Of a stretch of 12,301 nt of DNA, positions 1-6,305 are shown in pieces (position 1 is the first letter of the stretch; each line of letters begins with the position of its first letter). Under the pieces are notes generated by a model that saw nothing but the letters and a program-made list of their open reading frames with translations, was not told the origin of the DNA and did not search any database. The stretch is from the NCBI GenBank assembly GCA_002455605.1, contig DKLE01000138.1:1-12301 (forward strand), written 5' to 3'. The DNA is from Firmicutes bacterium UBA6648. GTDB lineage: Bacteria > Bacillota > Clostridia > Peptostreptococcales > Anaerovoracaceae. The position numbers were made by a program, and so were the translations under genes.

Positions 1-70
1 CCTATAAATTATTATATTTTTTAAAACAATTGTAATTTTTCCAAACATATATATTTTAAAATAATTATAA

Positions 71-99
71 TATACATTTTATAGGTGATATAGTATAAT
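71..99 (+). promoter_or_regulatory. Possible sigma-A promoter for hbd
   Basis: A perfect -10 hexamer TATAAT at 94-99 lies 17 nt downstream of TATACA (71-76), a 4/6 match to the -35 consensus. This would give a leader of roughly 60 nt before the hbd start at 167. The surrounding 1-127 stretch is extremely AT-rich, so chance TATAAT matches are expected; a second one at 66-71 has no usable -35. The call is tentative. Confidence 0.4.
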
Positions 100-166
100 T
101 AACGCTGAGTTGTATTATAAAAAATAGTTGCTAAAAAGTTTGTTACTATTTGAAAGAGAGGTTATT

Positions 167-1054
167 ATGAGTATCAAAAATTTATTTGTTATAGGTGCAG
201 GCTTTATGGGTATGGGCATTGCTCAAAATGCTATTACCAGCGGTATTCATGTTACGGTATATGATATCACAGAAAACAGTCTGATAAAAGGCCGTAAAAC
301 AGTTGAAAACATGCTTCAGAAAAACGTCAAGAAGGGTAAAATGACCGAAGCTTCCATGCAGGACGCCGTTTCAAGGCTAAACACTACTACGGTTATTTCC
401 GATTGTAAAGAGGCTGATTTTATCATTGAAGCTGCTCCCGAGAATGAAGGGCTGAAAATTTCCATCATGGAACAAGTTGACAAATATGCCAAAGCGGATG
501 CAATCATATCCAGCAATACATCATCCATTTCTATCACAACCTTAGCCAGTCATTTAAAAAATCCTTCCAGATTTGTGGGAATGCACTTTTTCAGCCCGGT
601 ACCTCTTTTAAATCTATTAGAAGTAGTTAAAGGTCTGCAAACCAGCAAGCAAACCATTGAGCAAACCATCTCTTTCGGGGAGCAGCTGGGAAAGGTTTGT
701 ATTCTGTCCAAGGATGAACCCGGATTTATTGTTAACCGCATGCTGATTCCCATGCTGAACGAAGCCTTCTTCCTAATTGAACGAGGTGTAGGCTCCATTG
801 AAGAAATCGACTTAGGTATGAGATTAGGCTTGAACCATCCTATGGGGCCTTTGGAATTGGTTGACATGATAGGTCTTGATGTTGAACTGGCCGTTATGGA
901 AGTCCTTTACAGTGAAATCGGCGATCCAAAGTATCGCCCTGCTGTTCTTTTACGAAGAATGGTTGCAGCCGGACACCTGGGCAGAAAGACAGGAAGAGGC
1001 TTCTATATTTATCATGAAGACGGAACACGAACACCCAATCTGGATTTATTGTAA
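167..1054 (+). CDS. hbd: 3-hydroxybutyryl-CoA dehydrogenase (NAD-binding 3-hydroxyacyl-CoA dehydrogenase)
   Basis: This 295-residue protein should interconvert acetoacetyl-CoA and 3-hydroxybutyryl-CoA with NAD(P)H in the cytoplasm, a step of clostridial butyrate formation or of fatty acid degradation. The N-terminal Rossmann motif GAGFMG is at residues 10-15. The family catalytic residues are visible as Ser119 (SNTSS), His140 (GMHFFSP), Glu152 and Asn190 (FIVNR). The C-terminal helical domain contains the typical NHPMGPLELVD stretch and ends with GRKTGRGFY. The length matches single-domain HBDs of about 280-295 residues. The ATG at 167 is preferred because GAGAGG lies just upstream and the protein then begins directly with the Rossmann strand; an in-frame TTG at 128 would add 13 atypical residues. 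The gene stands alone, without the crt, bcd, etf or thl neighbours usual in butyrate clusters, so its exact acyl chain preference is not shown by context. Confidence 0.93.
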   Translation: MSIKNLFVIGAGFMGMGIAQNAITSGIHVTVYDITENSLIKGRKTVENMLQKNVKKGKMTEASMQDAVSRLNTTTVISDCKEADFIIEAAPENEGLKISIMEQVDKYAKADAIISSNTSSISITTLASHLKNPSRFVGMHFFSPVPLLNLLEVVKGLQTSKQTIEQTISFGEQLGKVCILSKDEPGFIVNRMLIPMLNEAFFLIERGVGSIEEIDLGMRLGLNHPMGPLELVDMIGLDVELAVMEVLYSEIGDPKYRPAVLLRRMVAAGHLGRKTGRGFYIYHEDGTRTPNLDLL

Positions 1055-1063
1055 AAATACAAC

Positions 1064-1092
1064 CCTCCTGACGACAGTCAGGAGGATTTTTT
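1064..1092 (+). terminator. Rho-independent terminator of hbd, possibly bidirectional
   Basis: A perfect 9-bp stem (CCTCCTGAC at 1064-1072 with GTCAGGAGG at 1077-1085) with a GACA loop is followed by A and six T residues (1087-1092). It starts 9 nt after the hbd stop. Read on the minus strand, the same stem is followed by GTTGTATTTTTAC, a weaker U-tract, so it may also end the convergent oleate hydratase transcript, whose stop codon is at 1121. Confidence 0.88.
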
Positions 1093-1120
1093 ATAGGGAA
1101 GAAAAAAACGTCTGCCGCAG

Positions 1121-2890
1121 CTATATTACATTATATTTTTTTAATAAGTCTTCTATCACCGTACCAGAAATTTTCTTTAACAGCTTCTTCTCTATCATAT
1201 GCACCATAAACGGAAGCTTCATATCGATCAGTTTTTTACCATCCATCATTTTGGATGTAGAGTCCAGGAGCACCCTAATGTCATAACAAGAATTAAAAAC
1301 TTCCGGAACCCCTCTATCCACATTGAGAAGGGTATAAACTGCCTCCATCGCCGTTCTTACCGAGTATTCTGTAGTAAATACCGTATCTCTGACCGTATCT
1401 GCAAATTGGCCCACAAATGCAAAGTTAATGCACCCTTCCGGCACTACCTTTGGTCTGTCTCCTTTGCTTCTCGGCATAAAAAATGCTGTGATATAAGGCA
1501 TCATACAAGGGACACAACGGGCAGAATTGGTAGCCAAATCATGAATTTCATTTTCTGGTACTCCCATATGATACAGCCACTCTTCTGTGATTTCTATTCC
1601 GGTACAATCCCGCATCGGCTTTTTGATATAATTGCCGGGTACATTAGTGAACAAACCATAAACCCATACCACTAACTGATCCTTAGGCTGCTCTTTAAAA
1701 TGAGGCTGCCGGTTTAAAGTGTAGCTCATCAGCCAATTAGAATCCTTTACAGAAACAATACCTCCTGTGACAACTCGTCCGCTGAAAGGATCTCGTTTAC
1801 ATATTTTTTGAATATATGGCGGAATTTTATCATCCAAAGTAGTAACAGTGGCGGATTCCCAATTGGTTGCCTCCGTATTGCTGCAAAACTTATCCGGATG
1901 GCCGAAGGAAGGATCCTGTTTTGCAATATTGCGCCACAGATCCCAGCATCCCCCATCTGTTATGATAAAATCCGGCGCATGATTATCATCACCATAGGTT
2001 GCATTTTCTATGCAGCTTCCGTTTGTAACAAAAACTAAATCATTATCTGTAAGCTCTATAACATCATCTGCTCCATCCCGTATACAAATGATTTTCTTGG
2101 CTACTTTCCTTCCTTCCGCAATATCAAATACAACGTTTGTCACCTTGGTGTTATATTGAAATTGAACATTATGAGATTCCAGATATTTCACCATTGGCAG
2201 AATCAGCGATTCATACTGATTATATTTGGTAAATTTCAATGCAGAAAAATCCGGCAATCCGCCAATGTGATGAATAAATCGCTGAATATATAATTTCATC
2301 TCTAAAGCACTGTGCCATTCCTCAAAAGCAAACATCGTCCTCCAATACAGCCAGAAGTTTGAGCCAAAGAACTCTTCCGTAAACATGTCCGAAATTTGTT
2401 TATCATACAAATCTTCATCCCGAGTAAAAAACAATTTAACAATTTCCATAGAAGCTTTGTCGGTCAGGCCAAACTTCCCATCTGTATGAGCATCCTGCCC
2501 TCTGTTTACCGTAGCTCTCATTAAAGAAAAATTCGGATCTTTTTTATTTAACCAATAAAATTCATCCAGCACAGACGCGCCTTCCGTTTCTAAGGATGGT
2601 ATGGAGCGGAACAAATCCCACAGGCATTCAAAATGGTTCTCCATTTCCCGTCCCCCACGAATAATAAAGCCCTTGTCGGCATCTTTAATTCCGTCGCATG
2701 CTCCCCCCGGAAGAGGCAATTCCTCTAATATGTGAATTTTCTCGCCCTTCATTTGACCATCCCGAATCATAAAGCATGCTGCTGCTAAAGAAGCTAAACC
2801 CGATCCAACAAGATAGGCTGATTTCAGTTCCACACCTGCAGGCTTTTCCGGTCTTGCAAATGCCTCATAGTTACCATTACTATAGTACAT
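1121..2890 (-). CDS. ohyA: Oleate hydratase (FAD-dependent fatty acid double-bond hydratase, MCRA family)
   Basis: The family adds water to the cis-9 double bond of oleate, palmitoleate or linoleate to give 10-hydroxy fatty acids. It uses FAD structurally and acts at the membrane surface. The 589-residue length is full size for the family (about 560-590). The dinucleotide-binding motif GSGLAS is at 29-34. The RGGREME segment is at 78-84, and its Glu82 and a Tyr201 in EMKLYIQRF coincide with the Staphylococcus aureus OhyA residues Glu82 and Tyr201 implicated in water activation and substrate protonation. The FAD-associated stretch ENATYG and the lysine-rich C-terminus (IEKKLLKK near 570), expected for peripheral membrane binding, are present. 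The ATG at 2890 is preceded by AGGAGGT with 6-nt spacing. The gene appears monocistronic and convergent with hbd. In other bacteria these enzymes detoxify antimicrobial unsaturated fatty acids; that role is inferred here, not shown. Confidence 0.96.
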   Translation of the reverse strand: MYYSNGNYEAFARPEKPAGVELKSAYLVGSGLASLAAACFMIRDGQMKGEKIHILEELPLPGGACDGIKDADKGFIIRGGREMENHFECLWDLFRSIPSLETEGASVLDEFYWLNKKDPNFSLMRATVNRGQDAHTDGKFGLTDKASMEIVKLFFTRDEDLYDKQISDMFTEEFFGSNFWLYWRTMFAFEEWHSALEMKLYIQRFIHHIGGLPDFSALKFTKYNQYESLILPMVKYLESHNVQFQYNTKVTNVVFDIAEGRKVAKKIICIRDGADDVIELTDNDLVFVTNGSCIENATYGDDNHAPDFIITDGGCWDLWRNIAKQDPSFGHPDKFCSNTEATNWESATVTTLDDKIPPYIQKICKRDPFSGRVVTGGIVSVKDSNWLMSYTLNRQPHFKEQPKDQLVVWVYGLFTNVPGNYIKKPMRDCTGIEITEEWLYHMGVPENEIHDLATNSARCVPCMMPYITAFFMPRSKGDRPKVVPEGCINFAFVGQFADTVRDTVFTTEYSVRTAMEAVYTLLNVDRGVPEVFNSCYDIRVLLDSTSKMMDGKKLIDMKLPFMVHMIEKKLLKKISGTVIEDLLKKYNVI

Positions 2891-2961
2891 AAAACTACCT
2901 CCTGATTTTTATCTTATAACGCACAATATAGATTTACTTATCACATAACACAATATCATAT

Positions 2962-2990
2962 ATTACATTATTATTCCAATTTTTTTACAA
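2962..2990 (-). promoter_or_regulatory. Candidate promoter for oleate hydratase
   Basis: On the minus strand TTGTAA (2985-2990) is separated by 17 nt from TGTAAT (2962-2967), together 9/12 consensus matches, giving a leader of about 65 nt. A competing pair, TTGTGT (2948-2953) and TATATT (2925-2930), also has 17-nt spacing and lies closer to the gene, so the true start site cannot be chosen from sequence. The gene needs its own promoter, because the upstream fol operon ends in a terminator at 3029-3062. Confidence 0.3.
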
Positions 2991-3028
2991 TAATATGCCA
3001 AAAATTTTTTTAGATATTTATGCCTGAC

Positions 3029-3062
3029 AAAAAACAGGTCCGGCAATATTCAGCCAAACCTG
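3029..3062 (-). terminator. Rho-independent terminator of the fol operon
   Basis: On the minus strand CAGGTTTGGC pairs with GCCGGACCTG over 10 bp, including two G-U pairs, around an 8-nt loop, and runs directly into six T residues (A run at 3029-3034 on the plus strand). It begins 16 nt past the folBK stop codon and separates the operon from oleate hydratase. Confidence 0.85.
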
Positions 3063-3077
3063 CTTTCTATAATTTTA

Positions 3078-3899
3078 CTATTCTTTTTGTTTTAATTTAT
3101 TTAACATCTCTTCCACTGTTACATTGTAAACTGGATGTTTGAAATAAGGATTAAGCTGTTTTAAAGGTTCCAGTACAAACTCTCTGTTTTGCATGTCCAT
3201 ATGTGGTATCACCAATTCCGGATCAGATAAGACTAGATTATCATAAAAAATAATATCTAAATCCAAGGTTCTTGGCCCCCATCGAACAATTCGTTCTCTA
3301 TTTGCATTTTTTTCTATTCCATTTAAAATATGCAGTAATTCCTTTGGGCGGTATAAAGTCTTCATCTCCAAGCAGCCGTTGAGAAAGTTATCCTGCTCCA
3401 CTCCTCCATAAGGCTCTGTCTGAATAAATTCAGATACTTTTATAATATGACAACCAAAGGTATTTTCTAATTCTTCTATACCTTGTTTAATATACTTCTC
3501 CTTGTTGCCCATATTAGAACCAAAAGCAATATATGCCCTATGCCAGCTGCGTTCTATCTGTACTGACACACTCTGTAAAGGCAGGCCGATAGGCGCCCAT
3601 GGTTTTTCAATTTCAAGCTGTATTTTCTCCAATCCGTTAAATTCATAAAGCATTGCTTCTGCTAATTTTTCAGCAGCTGCCTCAATCAATTTAAAAGTAT
3701 TTTCCTGCATGAACTTTGTTATAAATTGGCATACTAAAGCATAGTTTATTGATTTTTCAAGGTCATCAGCCATTCCCGCCTGTCTTGTATCTGTATATAA
3801 AACTGCACTGATAAGAAATTTTTGGCCTAAGACATTCTCCTCCGGAAGAACACCATGTTTTCCAAAGACTTCTAATTTTTTTATATTAATTCTGTCCAT
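3078..3899 (-). CDS. folBK: Bifunctional dihydroneopterin aldolase / 6-hydroxymethyl-dihydropterin pyrophosphokinase (FolB-FolK fusion)
   Basis: This 273-residue fusion carries two consecutive folate steps. FolB (about 1-117) cleaves 7,8-dihydroneopterin to 6-hydroxymethyl-dihydropterin and glycolaldehyde; FolK (about 119-273) then pyrophosphorylates that product with ATP. The aldolase residues equivalent to S. aureus Glu22, Tyr54 and Lys100 are Glu21 (HGVLPEEN), Tyr53 (INYA) and Lys99 (EKPWAP). FolK shows the N-terminal AFGSNMGNK, the EPYGG segment and the signature RWGPRTLDLDI, with Mg-binding Asp213 and Asp215. The ATG at 3899 has a moderate AGGGA site and lies 11 nt after the folP stop, so translation is probably coupled. 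It is the last gene of the operon, followed by a terminator. Such fusions are known in Firmicutes. Both halves look intact. Confidence 0.95.
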   Translation of the reverse strand: MDRINIKKLEVFGKHGVLPEENVLGQKFLISAVLYTDTRQAGMADDLEKSINYALVCQFITKFMQENTFKLIEAAAEKLAEAMLYEFNGLEKIQLEIEKPWAPIGLPLQSVSVQIERSWHRAYIAFGSNMGNKEKYIKQGIEELENTFGCHIIKVSEFIQTEPYGGVEQDNFLNGCLEMKTLYRPKELLHILNGIEKNANRERIVRWGPRTLDLDIIFYDNLVLSDPELVIPHMDMQNREFVLEPLKQLNPYFKHPVYNVTVEEMLNKLKQKE

Positions 3900-3910
3900 T
3901 ATTTCTTTCC

Positions 3911-4717
3911 CTATTTTCCAAGAATCGCTTCAGCCATTTTAATCGCTCTGATATTTTCCTTTATATCATGAACTCTGACAAAAGCACACCCTTTCATTAC
4001 AGCCATAACCGTGGTTACCAAAGTGCCTTCAACCCGTTCATCAGAAGGTAAATTCAATGCCATTCCGATAACCGATTTTCTGGAAGTGCCCAAAAGCATC
4101 GGATATCCCAGTTCCTTAAACTGTTCCAGGCCGTTAATCACTTCCAAGTTCTGTTCGTAGGACTTTACAAATCCTACCCCTGGATCCAGTATAATTTTTT
4201 CATCCTTTATTCCTGCTTTTTTAGCTAATGCTATCACTTCTTTTAAATCGTTCTTTACATCTTCCATAAAATAATGGTAATGGGTATTGTCACGGTTATG
4301 CATAAGACAGCAGGGTGCATTAGTCTCCGCAATTACCCTTGCCATTTCAGCATCATACTTTAAACCCCATATATCATTTACAAGATCTGCTCCGGCTAAA
4401 AGATTTGCTTTCGCCACGCTGCTTTTACAAGTGTCAATGGATACCGAGATATCAAATCTCTTTTTAATGGCTTCAACCACCGGTACAGTACGTCTTATTT
4501 CTTCTTCACTGTGGACTGTTGTATAGCCGGGACGTGTGGATTCCCCTCCTACATCGATTATAAGAGCCCCCTCCTCAATCATCTGTTCCGCATGTTTTAA
4601 AGCCGCATCTACATTATTCCATCTGCCTCCGTCTGAAAACGAATCAGGCGTAACATTCAAGATTCCCATTACATAGGTCTTATTTTTTATGTCGTATTCT
4701 TTGTTTCCTATAAGCAT
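3911..4717 (-). CDS. folP: Dihydropteroate synthase
   Basis: Condenses 6-hydroxymethyl-dihydropterin pyrophosphate with p-aminobenzoate to give 7,8-dihydropteroate; this is the sulfonamide target. At 268 residues it has the usual length. The TIM-barrel signatures are in order: NVTPDSFSDGG (21-31, Asn21 binds metal), GGESTRPG (57-64), SIDT with Asp95, VND with Asn114, LDPGVGF (Asp178), GTSRKS (Lys214), and RVHD with Arg248 and His250. The ATG at 4717 is chosen because AGGGTGA lies just upstream and the protein then starts next to the first barrel strand. An in-frame start at 4801 would add 28 unconserved residues and overlap the upstream HD-domain gene by 59 nt. The spacer from the HD gene stop to this ATG is 25 nt. 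The gene is downstream of folE and the HD gene and upstream of folBK in one operon. Confidence 0.95.
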   Translation of the reverse strand: MLIGNKEYDIKNKTYVMGILNVTPDSFSDGGRWNNVDAALKHAEQMIEEGALIIDVGGESTRPGYTTVHSEEEIRRTVPVVEAIKKRFDISVSIDTCKSSVAKANLLAGADLVNDIWGLKYDAEMARVIAETNAPCCLMHNRDNTHYHYFMEDVKNDLKEVIALAKKAGIKDEKIILDPGVGFVKSYEQNLEVINGLEQFKELGYPMLLGTSRKSVIGMALNLPSDERVEGTLVTTVMAVMKGCAFVRVHDIKENIRAIKMAEAILGK

Positions 4718-4742
4718 CTTGTCACCCTTTCCACTTGCCTCT

Positions 4743-5243
4743 TTACTGTATAATGAACTTATTTTTTTTGTCTTCGCTCCAATTGCACATCTCATAAGCA
4801 CTGCAGAAAAAACAGTTTCGAGACTGCTTATCGGCCATATTTATAAGGACATTTAACTGTTCAGAGGGATCATCTGAATACAATTCTTTAATTTCCCTGT
4901 TTCTGTGGTTTTCTATTGCCCGTATAATCAGGTCGAACTTTTCTCTCGGATAATCTAATTCACTGAGTATGAAAACAGCCAGTTTCTTGCTGGCCTGTTC
5001 ATGAGGCACACCAGTATTGTATTCTTCAGCACGCCCGATATCATGCAGCAGAGCCGCTAAGTAAATCATTTCTTTCTCCAGTCCAAGCTCCTGTTCCAAA
5101 TTATATATATATGCAATTCTTGCTACATCCATAAAATGAGCAATTCCGTGACAGCAAAATACTCTTTCCCTTTCTGCTGCTTCAATTTCCTTTAAACTCT
5201 CAATATATACTGGATTCTTTATAAGTTTATCCACAAATTTCAT
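4743..5243 (-). CDS. HD-domain metal-dependent phosphohydrolase of the folate operon
   Basis: This 166-residue cytoplasmic protein has the HD superfamily metal-binding pattern: His36 (after the CCHG stretch), the His67-Asp68 doublet (LLHDIGR) and Asp138 (NMADKQ), plus accessory His81 and His113. A cysteine group near the C-terminus (Cys144, Cys147, Cys153) is not part of the core HD fold and might bind a metal; Cys30-Cys31 lie just before the HD core. Its ATG directly abuts the folE stop (TAAATG, no gap), with GGTGA inside the folE end, so it is tightly coupled to folE. HD enzymes of this size usually remove phosphate or pyrophosphate from nucleotides. Its position right after folE makes dihydroneopterin triphosphate a plausible substrate, but this is inference. 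I recognise the family, not a proven function. Confidence 0.85.
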   Translation of the reverse strand: MKFVDKLIKNPVYIESLKEIEAAERERVFCCHGIAHFMDVARIAYIYNLEQELGLEKEMIYLAALLHDIGRAEEYNTGVPHEQASKKLAVFILSELDYPREKFDLIIRAIENHRNREIKELYSDDPSEQLNVLINMADKQSRNCFFCSAYEMCNWSEDKKNKFIIQ

Positions 5244-5798
5244 TTATTTCACCATCTGCAAGAAGCGACTCTGTAGCGCTTCATCCTCCTGGAACCCGCC
5301 TCTTGTAACAACAGTAACGGTTTTGCTTCCTGGCTTTTTAATGCCCCTCATAGTCATGCACATATGCTCCGCTTCTATCATTACAATAACTCCTTTTGGG
5401 GAAAGGTTGTCCATCAATGCATCTGCAATCTGTGCTGTCAGCTGTTCCTGAAGCTGCAGACGTTTGGCAAATACATCGACTGTTCTTGCCAGTTTACTCA
5501 GTCCCACCACTTCTCCGCTCGGAATATATCCAATATGAACTTTACCGTAAAATGGGAGCAAATGATGTTCACAGGTTGAGTAAAATACAATATCTTTCTC
5601 AATAACCATTTCATTATTTTTAACATGGAATCTTTTGCTCAGATGCTCTGCGGCATCTTCATACATTCCACCATATATTTCTTCATACATCCTGGCAATT
5701 CTCTCCGGCGTCTCTGCAAGACCTTCTCTATAAATGTCTTCGCCGATTCCCTCCAAAAGCAGTTTTACGCCTGCCTGAATTTTCTCTTTGTCAATCAC
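5244..5798 (-). CDS. folE: GTP cyclohydrolase I (FolE, type IA)
   Basis: Opens the guanine ring of GTP and forms 7,8-dihydroneopterin triphosphate plus formate, the committed step of folate synthesis. The protein is 184 residues. Zinc ligands of the FolE family are visible as Cys76 and His79 in STCEHHLLPF and Cys147 in EHMCMTMRG. The PSGEVVGLSKLAR segment and the C-terminal KTVTVVTRG are canonical. Retention of these Cys/His ligands indicates the zinc-dependent FolE rather than a FolE2 substitute. The start is GTG at 5798, consistent with the usual FolE N-terminus (DKEKI, then REGLAETPERI). The upstream sequence AGAAGTTGGG is only a weak ribosome binding site, so initiation may be modest. First gene of the operon, with its promoter about 60 nt upstream. 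Confidence 0.96.
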   Translation of the reverse strand: MIDKEKIQAGVKLLLEGIGEDIYREGLAETPERIARMYEEIYGGMYEDAAEHLSKRFHVKNNEMVIEKDIVFYSTCEHHLLPFYGKVHIGYIPSGEVVGLSKLARTVDVFAKRLQLQEQLTAQIADALMDNLSPKGVIVMIEAEHMCMTMRGIKKPGSKTVTVVTRGGFQEDEALQSRFLQMVK

Positions 5799-5858
5799 TT
5801 TAACCCAACTTCTTTCTTACATATAGTATTCTATTTTTATATATAATTGATGGACCTT

Positions 5859-5887
5859 ATTATACAAAATTCAACTATATATGTCAA
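5859..5887 (-). promoter_or_regulatory. Consensus sigma-A promoter of the fol operon
   Basis: On the minus strand a perfect TTGACA (5882-5887) and a perfect TATAAT (5859-5864) are separated by exactly 17 nt. The transcript would start near 5852, leaving a leader of about 55 nt before the GTG of folE. That leader is AT-rich and too short for a tetrahydrofolate riboswitch. The promoter sits inside the 102-nt gap behind the YciI-like gene, which has no visible terminator of its own, so some readthrough into the fol operon is possible. Confidence 0.85.
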
Positions 5888-5900
5888 TTCCGAGTACTTT

Positions 5901-6191
5901 TTATCTGATTAAACACGGTTGAATTAAATCAGACCATTTTGAGGGAACGAACTCTATAATTTCATATTTTGCAATTTTCTCTCTGTAAAATGGATCCTTT
6001 TTCATGATTGCTTCTGATTCTTCTTTGCTTGAACAATTGCACAAAATGATACCACCTGTTCGTGGAATTTTACGTCCCGAGCAAACAAATACATTTTTCT
6101 TGTAATACTCATCCAAAAATTGAATATGTTCAGGTAAAAACTGTTCCACCTGAGAAATTGGTTTCATGTACGTTAAATTAAAGATAAACAT
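5901..6191 (-). CDS. YciI-like protein (YCII-related domain)
   Basis: A 96-residue single-domain alpha/beta protein matching the YciI family in length and pattern: a first beta strand (MFIFNLTYMKP), a His at 22 in PEHIQFL, the central TGGIILC strand (46-51), an acidic helix (SSKEESEAIMKKDPF) with the family's DPF at 66-68, and a final strand ending EIIEFVPSKW. The family adopts a ferredoxin-like dimeric fold with a proposed His/Asp site, but its biochemical role is largely unknown; some relatives act in aromatic or chlorinated-aromatic breakdown. The ATG at 6191 is preceded by an ideal AGGAGGT. The gene is divergent from a tetR gene and its promoter overlaps a perfect palindrome, so it is probably the main target of that regulator. 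No signal peptide or membrane segment is seen. Confidence 0.8.
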   Translation of the reverse strand: MFIFNLTYMKPISQVEQFLPEHIQFLDEYYKKNVFVCSGRKIPRTGGIILCNCSSKEESEAIMKKDPFYREKIAKYEIIEFVPSKWSDLIQPCLIR

Positions 6192-6239
6192 ATTGTACCT
6201 CCTGTAAAAATATGATAAAATATTGACGTTCTAATTCAG

Positions 6240-6251
6240 TGACCATGGTCA
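6240..6251. promoter_or_regulatory. Perfect 12-bp palindrome, probable TetR-family operator
   Basis: TGACCATGGTCA is its own reverse complement and lies between the divergent YciI-like and tetR genes. It begins 2 bp beyond the -10 hexamer of the YciI-like promoter and covers the predicted start site, so a bound dimer would block initiation. Binding by the adjacent regulator is inferred from position. Confidence 0.6.
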
Positions 6252-6253
6252 TT

Positions 6254-6282
6254 ATTATAAGTATGAAACATAAGTTTGTCAA
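6254..6282 (-). promoter_or_regulatory. Consensus sigma-A promoter of the YciI-like gene
   Basis: On the minus strand a perfect TTGACA (6277-6282) and a perfect TATAAT (6254-6259) are 17 nt apart. Predicted transcription start is near 6247, within the palindrome at 6240-6251, with a leader of about 55 nt. A promoter this strong normally needs a repressor, which fits the adjacent tetR gene. Confidence 0.82.
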
Positions 6283-6305
6283 TATTATTTGGAGGAACTG
6301 ACAAA
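6275..6305 (+). repeat. Inverted repeat flanking the tetR ribosome binding site
   Basis: TTTGTCA (6275-6281) and TGACAAA (6299-6305) are perfect complements separated by 17 nt, and G6274-U6306 could extend the RNA stem. The loop holds the GGAGG site at 6291-6295 and the right arm includes the A of the ATG. If the tetR mRNA starts upstream of 6275, this could tune translation. The left arm also overlaps the -35 hexamer of the YciI-like promoter, so the repeat may be partly coincidental. Confidence 0.3.

Noticed and set aside
128..166. N-terminal extension of hbd from a TTG at 128
   Set aside because: It adds residues not typical of the family, while the ATG at 167 has its own ribosome site and begins right at the Rossmann strand.
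1105..1121. Second terminator just after oleate hydratase (CTG-CGG-CAG with T-run)
   Set aside because: The stem is only 3 to 4 bp with a 3-nt loop; the 9-bp hairpin at 1064-1085 is a better candidate.
1199..1675. Plus-strand open frame of 158 codons inside oleate hydratase
   Set aside because: It is antisense to a fully conserved enzyme and its His/Cys-rich translation resembles no protein; it is a shadow frame.
4718..4801. N-terminal extension of folP from 4801
   Set aside because: It would overlap the HD gene and add 28 unconserved residues; the ATG at 4717 has a good ribosome site.
5799..5858. Tetrahydrofolate riboswitch ahead of folE
   Set aside because: The leader from the mapped-by-eye promoter is only about 55 nt, AT-rich and without the conserved helices of that riboswitch.
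5819..5884. Inverted repeat flanking the fol promoter (ACATATAGT and ACTATATATGT)
   Set aside because: The arms are AT-only in most positions, need a 2-nt gap to align, and are expected by chance in such sequence.
6223..6258. tetR promoter TTGACG with TATTAT
   Set aside because: The spacing is 24 nt, outside the range for sigma-A.
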